From contig NC_063152.1 in the NCBI RefSeq assembly GCF_020921035.1, forward strand, positions 3,726,001 through 3,790,000: a stretch of 64,000 nucleotides of DNA. Direction: 5' to 3'. The notes beneath the pieces are model-generated. The model was given only the letters and a program-made list of their open reading frames with translations. It was not told the DNA's origin and did no database searches. Made by a program: the position numbers and the translations under genes. The stretch's first letter is position 1. The number at the start of each line of letters is the position of its first letter. This stretch comes from Rhodamnia argentea (lineage: Eukaryota > Streptophyta > Magnoliopsida > Myrtales > Myrtaceae). Positions 1 to 11,319 of this stretch are shown here, piece after piece.

Positions 1-41
1 ATCAATGGAAAACATTTGTAAGTCATTACAATTTATTAAAT

Positions 42-43
<2 letters not shown>

Positions 44-90
<47 letters not shown>
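44..90. repeat. (AG)n microsatellite
   Basis: Uninterrupted AG dinucleotide run seen directly. It lies just downstream, on the minus strand, of the possible exon at 101-278. Confidence 0.95.
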
Positions 91-92
<2 letters not shown>

Positions 93-100
93 CACTTTAC

Positions 101-278
101 CATCATCTGACTGAAGTAGCTTTCTGGATGAGCTATGGCTTTGAGCGTTGGGATGGTCAGGTCCTTTATTAATGGCTGCTTCACCAGCAACTCTCTCTTC
201 TCCATGAAGTAAAACCAGTACTGCAGCAAATCAATGGCCACATGCTTTTTGAGCTCCAAAATGCTCAAATTAGCGCCG
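101..278 (-). other. Possible internal exon of an unidentified gene
   Basis: On the minus strand an open stretch is bounded by a pyrimidine-rich acceptor ending TTTAG (at 279-283) and a donor ATG|GTAAAG (at 95-100). The translation is protein-like, with hydrophobic and charged residues alternating (LELKKHVAIDLLQYWFYF, then KRELLVKQPLIKD) and no low complexity. I do not recognise the family. It may be one exon of a gene whose remainder lies left of the window, or a captured gene fragment. No neighbouring exon is seen within 1 kb on the right. Confidence 0.25.
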
Positions 279-301
279 CTAAAGTTAAAGTTAAAGCCCA
301 A

Positions 302-1440
302 AACATATGATCGCCGGCGTTGAAGACACTACAAACAACCTGTTTTCCCCATTTTTTTCGCTGTGAAAGTGTTAAGTGATTCGAAAATCAATCGAGTCTA
401 AAGATTTGGATATCCATGTTATAAGCATGAGTTTCGACCCAAAATCCTAATTTACGAAGATGCATGTCTTAATAAATTGAGCGATAACCCTAATTTAAAT
501 ATCCATGCTATGATTATTCTGAACAATTATTTAGTTGTTAGGTGAAGGAGGAAATCATTTGTCTATGACTAGGAATGTCATCTTGACGTATATAAAGTTC
601 CTACTAATGTCATAAACTCTGGAACTACATGCAGTTGATTGTCCTCTTTGTTCTTATTCCGACCTATCATTTTTATATGCATGACAAGTAAATTAGCCCA
701 TAACGTGCACAATCTAACTCAGAGCCACCCACAGAACAAAACAAAAAAAAAAAACACCGCTTGCGTCGCGAATGGCCTCAAGAAAACAGCAGCTAGGGTT
801 TACGTCATTCCTCCTGTTCATTCCGGCGAGAGAGAGAGAGATGGTACCAAGGAGTGAACAGACGACCACGAATCTGAAGCAAGAAACAGCTGAAGAGACA
901 GAGACAAGTCTAGCTTCTTTCACTGCTCCGTGGCGACCCATGATGCTCGACTTGCTTCACGACACGAGATACCCAGAAAGAGATGGAAACCCTTCAAGCT
1001 TTCAAACGGCTGAAAGATGAAAAAAGAATGCTGTGTAAGAAATTTGCAGAAGAACGTGCTTCTCTCGCAGCAACTGTACCGTACTCGCTCCAGAGCGTTT
1101 TGGGCGGGACTTTCGTGGAAGAAGAAGAAGAAGAAGGCGGAGGGAGCACCAGTAGGAGGAGCTAGGGCATAAATGCAGCTTTCATTTATAGCTCTCAAGG
1201 TGGGGGGGAGTGCCTCTGGCCATCACTGGCACAAAAGCAAGCATGCTGTCCCGGACTCACAGGTGTGCCTCATCCTATACTCTGTTCCCTCTTCTTCTTT
1301 CACACGTGGGTGAACTCAATTGACAAGTATTCCTCTTGTGTTCATTGGCTACATGTTTTTGCATTTGAAATTTAAAAGTTTGGAGATACTGATGTTACTC
1401 CTAGCAAGAGCATGACTTGTGCTATAACCTTCTGGATTAG
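302..1440. other. Intergenic stretch, no supported gene
   Basis: AT-rich spacer. A short charged open stretch at 983-1165 (+), beginning METLQAFKRLKDEKRML and ending in a Glu run, reads like the start of a protein but has no visible continuation or recognised domain. I treat it as unsupported. Confidence 0.4.
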
Positions 1441-1828
1441 AGAGGATTAGATATTCAAACGGGGTGAGTCGAGTCAGATATGGTCCGACCCATATTAACT
1501 CATTCAATCCTTTTTGACCCATTTTGATTTTATACAAATCTAGTGACCCATACTCGATCCAATCTATATTATTCAACCATTTCGATATATTAAAATCCAG
1601 TTTAGAGAAAATTATTTCTTAGACAATTTTAAAGATATATATTGCTATTTTTTTTTATAGTTTTGCTAACTAACCCATTGATGACTTATTTAAAACCTAT
1701 TTAGGATCCATTAAGTTTCTAAGTAACCCATTTATGCGCCATTTTTAAAACTCAAAGAACTCATTTATGACCCACCATCATGAAATATAGATCAAATGTG
1801 GGTTTTAGACCTATTTTGCCACCTCTAG
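1441..1828. repeat. Degenerate transposon-like repeat
   Basis: Short segments of the type 'tgacccat', 'aacccatt' and 'acctatt' recur. The right end reads ttttgccacctctag, whose complement resembles the CTAGAGGTGGCAA termini common on plant hAT-type non-autonomous elements. The left end is too decayed to define a terminal inverted repeat, so the class is only suggested. Confidence 0.3.
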
Positions 1829-4464
1829 GAGGATACTGCTATGCTTTAAGCACAGTTTTTCACTTCTATTTTGCTTGGTTTCGGAGAATAAGGGGATCGG
1901 ACTCGAGTTTCCATTTGACCAGCCTACACATCTGAGAGATTGAGGTCAAGAACAATGAAGCCTCTACCTGTCAAAGATTTAATGGGACAGTGGCCGTGCT
2001 GCGGCTGTGATCATGATTATGTCCGGTCGATTTCGGAAGAACCTCCTCAAAAAGAGAGAAAATTTTGCAATCATACCTCTCAGGACGCGGGTCGGACGCG
2101 TAATGATCACTCTCTCCCCAGTCCCCTACCAATCTTTTTCTGGGCATTTCTTCAAGGAGGAGGACATTAAAGAACTGTTGACTATGGACGTGTATCTGCA
2201 TGCCAGCCTCAGAATTAATTAGGGTTTGCATGCAGTTATGTATGCCTGACTGTGCTGCTCTCTACATATAACTGGACTAGGGCACGTTCATCTCACTCAT
2301 TTGTTCTGTAAGAGAGAGAGAGAGAGAGAGAGCATTACATGTTTGTTTTCTTTTTTTTCCATTGAGAGGCAGACAGGAGATGATTTAGTCGAACAAATGA
2401 CTTCACCAGGATGCTGAGAATATGCTTGGTTGGTTGTATGAATTGGTGAGCCGTAGTTAAGAGAGCCGCCAAAAGCAGGGACATGCCGGCGTTACCACTC
2501 ATGACACATGATCGGAGTCTTGTCTTGTGAGTTATTCAATTTGCTGTACCGCACCCCGCTCCTCGGCCTCCTTTTCTGCAGCATTCTTCTTTGTCATTTT
2601 GTTTCATGGCGATGTCTAGAAAAATGAAGTTTCGGAAAGGACTAAACTCAGATCGTTCAAGTGGTGTACTTAGGATAGAACTTTTGTTTTGATTGATGGA
2701 GGCGTGGTGACGAGGGTTGGTGGCAAGGTGCGACCCTCTCGCCTTTAAGTGCGACGAGGAGTGCAACCTCGTCGATCATGGTAGACCACCGTATGGCTTG
2801 CAATCCCGACACCGCCCTCCTCTCGGGGCCTCGCGGCCTCTCTCCCTGTCCCTCTCTAGTATGGACGCAGCAGTCGCCCTCATCTGAGAACGATGAGGGT
2901 CATATAGCCTTGCGCTAAGCCAGGGATCTATTGATGTCGGGCCCTGGACTCCCGTGCTCGCGTCCGGGACAAAAACCCCAACTCCTGTGCCTCGGTCCTC
3001 ACACCTGGGATCAGACCCTAGCGGCCGGGACCGGAGTCCATCTAAGCTAGGCCAGCTCTCATCAGTAAGTTTAGTGCTAATCCGACCCCCATTCTTTCTT
3101 GCCCTTCATGTCTAAAGTTTTTATAACTTTTTAACAAACTAGCATGAATTAAGAAGACCAAAGTTTAGGAATTCAATTTTCTGATAACAAAATACAATAA
3201 CCCGATTTAACATTCATAAGGGAATATGCTTATATGACATTTTTTTTATCTTCGGTTAGAATGACACCAGATTATGAGCGCCACAAAATAAATAATGAAT
3301 AATTAAAATTTATGATGAGGTCCACTTCTTTAAGAATTTGTGGTCCACAATATGCTGTTATTCTTATCTTACTTTACCAAAAAAAAAAACATGTTGTCAT
3401 TCTCACAATCACCAAAAAATTATTATGCTAAGAAAGTCCTTGAAAAAACGTTTAAAGATTTATTCCAGATTTACTAGGATGAAAGTTGGGAAAGTTGACG
3501 AGATCTTTTGCCATGTTATTTACCATAAAATCAGTCATAATAGTTTAAGAATGAGGCTTTGCTCCTAGAGAGGCTCATGGTCCATGCTTGTCCCGTCGCT
3601 AACGACGGACACCTCCCCTCCGGTGAATGGTAGAGCCGATGGTTTGACCACCCTCACACAAAATCCGCGTCGGCGTTGTTGTGCCTCTATACATACATAT
3701 GTACCCATTTATTCTTGTATGTGTGTCTTTGCGTCTATACCTATTATATTTGTGTACATACTATTAATTAAGGAAACTTATATGGCCACTTTAATGTAAG
3801 AAAAAACCATGAAAGGCGGATACACATATTTAAAATACTATAAGACCACACCCATAACCATGACTGGGTAAAATCATAAATATCATAATCAAGATTATTG
3901 ACAAGTAATTAATGAATTGCCCTTCGATTTTGAATTGCAAATAATTGTCAAAGATTCCATAATAAGTCTCGCGTATTTCCTTTTACAGTAATTTAGATTA
4001 TATTCGTGAAAAAGGAACAATTAAGTAGTTGAGTGCTTGTAGGTAAATTTATTTTAATGTCAATGTTAATGTGAATGGAACAATACAATAATATATCAAA
4101 ATATAAGGTAGACTTCATTGCATATTAATTTAGTGATATTAAGTATATTATATGTATACTCATAAATTGAAGGAAACCGGCGTCCATATCATACTATGAT
4201 TTGCATTTACGTTATGCACGAAGTCTTAGCGATTTCATGAGAAAAATTGATCGATTTTACCCTAAAGCAACATCCTAATCAAATTTACGAGGCGTGGCGA
4301 TCGAACGGTATCGGCATAGTTTAAATCTCCAGCGAGATAAATGAATACAAACGCGTCGATAGATTGCCAGATTTTATATATTTAAATCTGAACAACTTAT
4401 TTCGGCAATCAAAATCTGACATTTAATATTATGCCTTTCCCAGGATTAATTGATGGCCCCTATC
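1829..4464. other. Intergenic stretch with simple repeats
   Basis: No gene supported. It contains an (AG)n run near 2311-2332 and a GC-rich patch at about 2710-3060 that differs in composition from its AT-rich surroundings, consistent with an inserted repeat. The rest is AT-rich spacer. Confidence 0.5.
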
Positions 4465-4672
4465 CAAGTCTATAAATTGGTGCGACTTCAGTGATCAAAT
4501 TCACTCATTTCGATTTCCTCTTCTCAAATACCCCTCTCTCTTTTCCTTTCTTCTGAGTTTAGTGGTCTCTTGTTGAAGCTCAAGACAAGCTTCAAACACT
4601 TAGCTTCATCATCTCTTGGCTTGCCACAACAAATTCAATCATCAAAGCTACAGTTCAAAGGTACGCAAAACC
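4465..4672 (+). promoter_or_regulatory. Promoter-like site with short non-coding first exon
   Basis: A TATA-type box (tctataaatt, near 4470-4479) is followed about 30 bp on by a pyrimidine-rich leader and then a plausible 5' splice site, ttcaaag|gtacgc, at about 4661-4662. This order is what a plant promoter plus 5'UTR exon looks like. No coding exon is found in the next 1.8 kb, so it may be a dead promoter, a transposon promoter or a non-coding transcript. Inferred only. Confidence 0.3.
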
Positions 4673-6480
4673 TTAATTTCCTTTTAGGGTTCAACCTTTG
4701 TGTCCGCGGCTTAATTACTCCTCACCAAGCCAATTACTCATTTCATAATATATATTATTATTATCTTGTTTTTCCACCAAAAATGAAAATGACATAATAT
4801 ACATCGTTGAATTTATGGTGACTTGAATTATTGTTTTTGATATGCTTTTAAAGATTTGAGGTCCACAGTATTACGTAAAAATCATGTAGAGTTTGACATC
4901 AATTATTTATTTAATACCGTGCGCCTCAAATCTTTAAAAATATATATGAAAAGCAACGATTTGAGAAACTATAAATACCTTGATATTATGTGGAATTTAA
5001 TGATGATTTTTACGGAGAAAATTCAAATTTGACTTTTTGGGTTTGGTTTACTCTAGCCGTTTAAGGTCCTTTTTTTAAGAGTTGTGTTTGCTATATATAA
5101 AAGGATGGGACAATTGTCCAAAAAATTCTAAATCTATTGCATTTTTGCAAATTCAATCATAAACCCTTTAATTATGTCAATTGACTTTATTTGGCCAATT
5201 TTGGCCTGAAATCACCGACATGAATGCCGATGCCAACGTAGAAATTTTTTGATAATATTTTAATAGTTATTATTTCTCTTTTCCTTTTCTTTTCTTCTCT
5301 TTCCCTTCTTTATTTTTTCTTTACTGTGGCCGGCAAGGGTTGTTGGGCCCTTGCCCGGATCCGGGCGAGGCCATCGCGGCCGCGGACGAGGGCTTTGTTG
5401 CCTTCGCCTAGTCGACCCTCGGCGGCCATAGTACAAAATAAAAAGAAAAGAAGGAAAAGGAAATAAAATAAAAAAATAACAAAATAAAAATTAATAAAAG
5501 ATTCGAAAAAATAAATAGAAATTTTTTAAAAAAAAATATTGCCCATGCCAGCATTGGCCATGCTACATAGAAAGGCCAGCGTCCATCAACGATTATTAAC
5601 CAAAAATGGTTGGATGGACTCAATTGGCACAATTAAAATGTCTAAGTCTGAATTAACAAAAGTGTAATAGGTTTAGAATTTTTTGGATAATTTTCCTAAA
5701 AAAGACCACATAGTATTTCTAGTTTAATCAAAGCTACATTATTATATAAGATACTTAAAATTTAAGTCAGTTATATTGGTTTGATATTCATCAGAAACCT
5801 TACGATATGTGTCTCTTAATCTTCAAATATATAGAAAAAAAAAATTAAAGACAACACTAAATCCTGGGCATAGAAGAGATAAACATTTTAAACTAGGAAA
5901 AATGTGGTATTTTACTACCACACTCTGAGATCTTTGCATTAAGCATTTTATTACATTTGATGGGAAATTGTTGCAGCTTGCTAATAAATTACTGTTTTAT
6001 TGCCCTAAATTCGGTAATATTTAACGGAAAATGAAAATAATCGATGCAAAGAATCTAGTAGTTGAGTATAGTAAAATACCGCCTTTTCGGTTCCGTTCAA
6101 AATCACCTTAATGAACAAACAACCGTAAGACTACACGTAAAACGTCCCAACTTCTCAACATAGATGAAAGGCATTTTTCATTTCCACACACAAAATTATT
6201 TTATCCAAATTGATTTTTTAATTGCTAAAAATTAATCCATTTGTTTTGTTAGCACTTAATTTTTACAAGGGCCATTTATTTGCTCCTTCAATCATTTATT
6301 TTCACTTATTTTGACCCATTGGTCTCGAAAAAATTAAAAGTTTCTGCAATTTCCTTTGGGCCATGTAATGGAAGTCAGCCTTAATTAATCTCCCAAGCCC
6401 ACCTCAGAGGTGAGTGTGGGCTGAGGACCAAGTATTTTCTCCTTGCCAATGGAGAATTTCTTGACTGACATTTTGGGTCG
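4673..6480. other. Intergenic spacer
   Basis: AT-rich, with homopolymer tracts and a GC-rich island at about 5330-5425 carrying complementary ccgg/ggcc-rich arms. No coding exon or RNA gene is recognised. The last few hundred bases grade into the ADA2b promoter. Confidence 0.5.
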
Positions 6481-6790
6481 ATTCATGCACAAACCGGTGC
6501 GGTCCTAAAAAGATCCCAACTTTGCGAAAATCCCAGTCTCAATTCACGGGAAAGGAGAGAGAGAAATCCAAATTGCGACATAAATTGCAGAAATTCCCGG
6601 TATCGGGAATCGATTTGCCTGCCCAATTCTTGATTTTTGTCATTACTAGGGTTTTGGGTTTCGCTGTGGACGTTCCGGGTTCTTGCTGGTTCTTGAAATT
6701 GCACGTTGCGCACGAAAGGGAAGGGTGGGGGAAAAGGGCGAGTTTCTTCGTTGAGCAGGTGGTCGGGAGCTCATTCGGCTTCGGATTGAC

Positions 6791-9700
6791 ATGGGTCGTT
6801 CTCGTGGCAACTTTCACTCGAACGACGAGGACCCAACTCAGAGGTTGAGCTCGTTTTCTTAAATTCTATTGCTCGAGTTGTTTTCTTGCTTGCGATGGTT
6901 CTTGATGATTAATCTTAGCTACATTGAAGATTTTGGGAGTGTTTTGAGGCTGGAATTGCTGTTGGTTGTGCTTTGGGAGCATTTTGTCTTCGCTTAATCT
7001 GGTGAATGGCCTGAAAAATTCTCACTTTAAGACCAGAAAGTTGTTATACTTAGTCATTCTCTCAACATGCCATGAGTTAGTAACTTAGCGCTACTAATCC
7101 TTTTGTCTAGTTATGAACTTACTAGAGGATCAAGTTTTGGTCACGGGACCATGGAGCATTGTCTCATTCTTTGGGGATAGGGTGGTGTGGCACTATCACT
7201 TCTCCAAGTAAATGTGCACTTGCTTACTTTGCAACTTTATGACTTTTTCTTTACTTTCATTTGATAGTAAGACATTAGCCAGAATTGAAGTGTTAAAACG
7301 TGGTGGGACTCGAGGGAGTTTTTAATTTCTTGCCTCTACTTTCGACGAATTTGAGCTGAAAGTAAAAGCTAGCTAGCCCTTTGCATTTTCTTGAGTTTGT
7401 GGAGTGTAGTTAGTTCTGTAGTCTTGCTTCTGTAACTGGTTCGACTAAAAATTGATTTTTCATGTTAGATGCGATTTGTCAAGGATACTTATCATCAGCT
7501 TGTAGCTTCGACTTTCTTTAACCTATTGAGTTGTCTAAGTTCATACTTTCTTTGAACTTTCTCAAATAGTTGATTCCGCACCATTCGATATCCTCATTCC
7601 TTGTGACACTTAATATTTATGCAAGAACAGCACTTTTTTTATGAGCTAGAGTATGTCTCACCAAACAAGGGTCTTTCATAATTCCCTGTTTTTGGCCTTG
7701 CAGATCGAGGAGAAAGAAGAATGCTACAAGTGGAGAGAACCTGGATTCTTCTTCTGCTGGTACTATAAGTAATAATTTACTTCAGTTTTTTTAAGGTTCT
7801 AACTGTTTAAAGTTTTTCGTTGTAACTCATATGTATCTTTTCACCTTTATGTCATTGCCTTCTAGTCTAATTTTGCCTGCATGAACTTGTCAACTGATAA
7901 TTCAGGCCAAGGATCAAGTGATGGGAAAAAGGCTTTATATCACTGTAATTATTGCAACAAAGACATTACAGGTAGAATCCGTATCAAGTGTGCTATGTGC
8001 CCTGATTTCGACCTGTGTATCGAATGCTTCTCAGTTGGGGCCGAGGTGGTGCCTCATAAAAGCAGCCACCAATACAGAGTCATGGTTAGTAATGGCATCC
8101 TTGAATTTGACCTTCTTTGGTCCATCTGCTAACATTAAACTCACATTTTTTAGTTATCTATAGACGTTTGCCGGAAGAGAGACAGGACGATCTCTAATTC
8201 TCATGAGGGCTCATGTGTCAATAGGCATGTTTCTCGAGCATCAATCTAAAAAAGTCTACTGCATTGTAATTTCTTGTCTGTCACATTTCTTGACATCTGG
8301 ACATGGTGTGACACTGATTATATCATTATCTAGAAACTAGGATCATCCTTCTTTGAACTATAGTACTTTCTAATGATGCTTCCAGAATGTCCGAAATCTG
8401 CTGTTATGCAATGGTGTCAATGCAAAATGTTTGATTTTTGATTCATGGAAGGTAATTTTGTTATGGTCTCTCTCATGTCGACAGGACAACTTGTCATTTC
8501 CTCTGATCTGCCCTGACTGGAATGCAGATGATGAGATATTGCTTCTTGAGGTTGTCTCTGCCTATTTCGATTCCTTGATTTTTTGTTCTTTTTCCTCTCT
8601 TTTTTATGTATATTTTGCTACGGGATGCGGGTAGTTATTGTGGAATGCATTTCAGGGAATTGAAATGTATGGGTTAGGGAACTGGACTGAAGTTGCTGAG
8701 CACGTTGGGACAAAGAGCAAAGAACAGTGCATTGATCACTACCGTGAAGTGTATATGAACTCTCCAGTCTTTCCTCTTCCTGTAGGAGATCCTAATTGAT
8801 ATGAATTCCGTTTCTCCGTTTCCTTTTTTTGCATTAATGTGGTTTGAGACCTTAACATTATTTCTTTGATAGGATATGTCTCATGTCGTTGGGAAAAATC
8901 GCAAGGAACTTCTTGCAATGGCTAAAGGACACGGCGAGGACAAGAAAGGTGTGTCACTATGTTTTGTTCTTTCCCTGTGAAGTTTTGTAAAAGCTTATGT
9001 GACAACATTCAAAACAACAATCTATCATGAGAAGTAACTGTTTCATCTTGGTCATCAAATTTGAACTTCTTGGTTCGTGCTTATTGGTTGGGTTTTGTTT
9101 TCAAAGGAGGTATGCTTGTGATTTACTGCAGGACCTTCTGTTGGTGATCTATCATTAAAGGAAGAATCCCCTTTTTCTCCTCCAAGAGCCAAGTATGCGC
9201 CTGTCTCCTTTGTGCCTTCATTCTTAACTGTTATACCTTCCTGGTTGGTGATGTGCAATATTAACTCTCAGAGTCGAAGATCCACACAAAGGTGGTTCTT
9301 CTGGCCGTTTGCTCTCTGGTGCAAATGCTGGTGGGTTTGTCAGATACTGGTTCTTTTGTGGATCATTACGCTTATTGTTTCTAACCTTTGGGGGTGGTTG
9401 TAATGTTCCCTCGGTCTTGTCAAATCAGATATGGATACTGGGTCTTGCTCTAGTAGCAACAATGCAGCATCAGGAGCTGGTATCAAGGCATACAACATGG
9501 CCCAAGCTAAGAACGGAGTTAGCAACATCAAAGTTGAAGGTATGATAAACATTCTTTTGTGGATAGCCTAGTACAAATGCGTTCAACATAAGTTTTGTTG
9601 TTAACATCCTTTGATATGTTCCTGCAGATGCCCAGTTTAATAGCAATTTTAATGGGATGACTCCAAGTACTTTGGGGGATGATGGCCCGTCTCTAATTGA

Positions 9701-10871
9701 GTCGAGTGGTTATAACCCCAAAAGACAGGAGTTTGATACAGAATATGATAACGATGCTGAGCAGCTACTGGCTGAGATGGAATTCAAGGAAACAGACACA
9801 GAAGAAGAGAATGAGCTGAAGTTGCGGGTGCTTCGTATCTATTCAAAGAGGTGATGGTCAAGAATCAGCTGATATCTATTTGCGGTTCTTAGAAGTTGCT
9901 AGATAACGTTTCTGAAAACTATGGGTTAAGCTTCTCTATTAAGTCAGGGTTGTCCTACTCTCGATGAGTTCTGGTGCATAGTCCCTCATATAATTTTTGC
10001 TGGCAGGCTGGACGAGAGGAAACGGCGAAAGGATTTCATACTAGAGAGGAATTTACTATTCCAAAGTACTTTTGAGAAGAGCTTGACACCCGAAGAGAGG
10101 GCGCTATGTCGGCGTTATGATGTCTTCATGCGGTTTCATTCGAAGGAGGAGCATGAAGATTTGCTCCAGACCATTGTTGCAGAGCATAGAACTTTGAAAA
10201 GGATAAAAGAATTGCAGGTACTTTGTGGCTTTATTCATGTGAAGATGTCTTAAGTTTTGCAACAGTGGATGATGCTCGCTTTTGTGCAAACATTAACAAC
10301 AATGTCTCTGTCACACATTCGAGGACATTAATTTTGCAGGAAGCCCGTGCGGCTGGTTGCCGTACATCAGCTGAGGCAGATAGATACTTTGAAAACAAGA
10401 GGAGAAGAGAAGCTGAAGAAAGTTCTCGCCGAGGTAAAGATAGTTCTCAGCTCGGTGCTAGCGGCCAGGGACCCTCCATTCATGCTTCCTCAGGCTTGGC
10501 CAACGATCTGGACGTGATGGGATTTAACGGCTCGGATTTACTTTCCGATCATGTAAGTCGTCCACCCGACTATGTATCGCATTTCAGTGAATTGAATGAG
10601 ACTTCTTACAATTCTTGGTAGCTGCTCTGCAATGGTCAAGACTCATTTTGAACTTCTCCGCTTATTATGTGGCTTGCAGGAGAAACTGCTTTGCTCAGAG
10701 CTGAGGTTACCTCCACCAGTTTATCTCAAAATGCAGCAGGTCATGTCAATGGAAATCTTCAGTGGCAATGTTACCAAGAAGTCCGATGCCCATCACTTGT
10801 TCCAGATGGAACCAGGCAAGGTCGATAGAGTTTATGACATGCTCGTGAGGAAGGGACTCGCCCCGCCTTGA
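6791..10871 (+). CDS. ADA2B: Transcriptional adaptor ADA2b-like, 13 exons
   Basis: Scaffold subunit of the SAGA-type GCN5 histone acetyltransferase module in the nucleus. It bridges GCN5 and transcription activators. I could join 13 coding exons with GT-AG borders: 6791-6843, 7704-7759, 7906-8084, 8485-8550, 8656-8781, 8873-8948, 9132-9192, 9272-9330, 9429-9539, 9628-9850, 10007-10217, 10340-10552 and 10680-10871. They sum to 1626 nt (541 aa) with phases that all agree. Domains: basic N terminus starting [10 protein letters not shown] zinc finger at about residues 46-95, with Cys pairs at 50/53, 65/68 and 74/77 and His 87/91; SANT/Myb-like domain at about 105-156 ([25 protein letters not shown]); central conserved stretch [18 protein letters not shown]-terminal SWIRM domain at about 455-541, ending in the [12 protein letters not shown] helix. 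The N terminus and [15 protein letters not shown] core fit the ADA2b branch better than ADA2a. The 5'UTR probably begins after 6480. The gene is convergent with Y3IP1. Confidence 0.96.
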
Positions 10872-11319
10872 TTCCATCCCTCTTCTCGAATTTGCAGTTT
10901 TGATATTATGCATTGCTAACCCGGTTGTACACAATTCGATCTAGAGAAATAGATCAGTGTTGTATAGTCCTATTTATCTCTGGAATGAAATGTCCTTTTG
11001 CTTATGATGTCATGAGCCAAATCCCACACCCTAGAAACTCACAGGAGAGACCAAACACTCTTTCTTCGTGTTGTGCTCTTGGCATATATATTCGAGGGTC
11101 TTGAACTCGCGGGGCTAGCCATGTCTGACATTATCTTCAAGGACCATTGATTTGCAAGAAGCAGGAACGTGAGGCTGTTCGATTTCTGCGCATGTATTTG
11201 CTCGTCTATGATAGTGCGGATCCCACTCATTGACTTAACATTTGATGTACATACAGGGGAAAAAGAGGTCAAAATCAACAAAAGATGGTGCACCCGAATA
11301 GTAAGGTCGAAAGAAGACT
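10872..11319. other. 3' intergenic space between two convergent genes
   Basis: About 450 bp holding the 3' ends of ADA2b (+) and Y3IP1 (-). No separate gene is seen. Confidence 0.6.
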
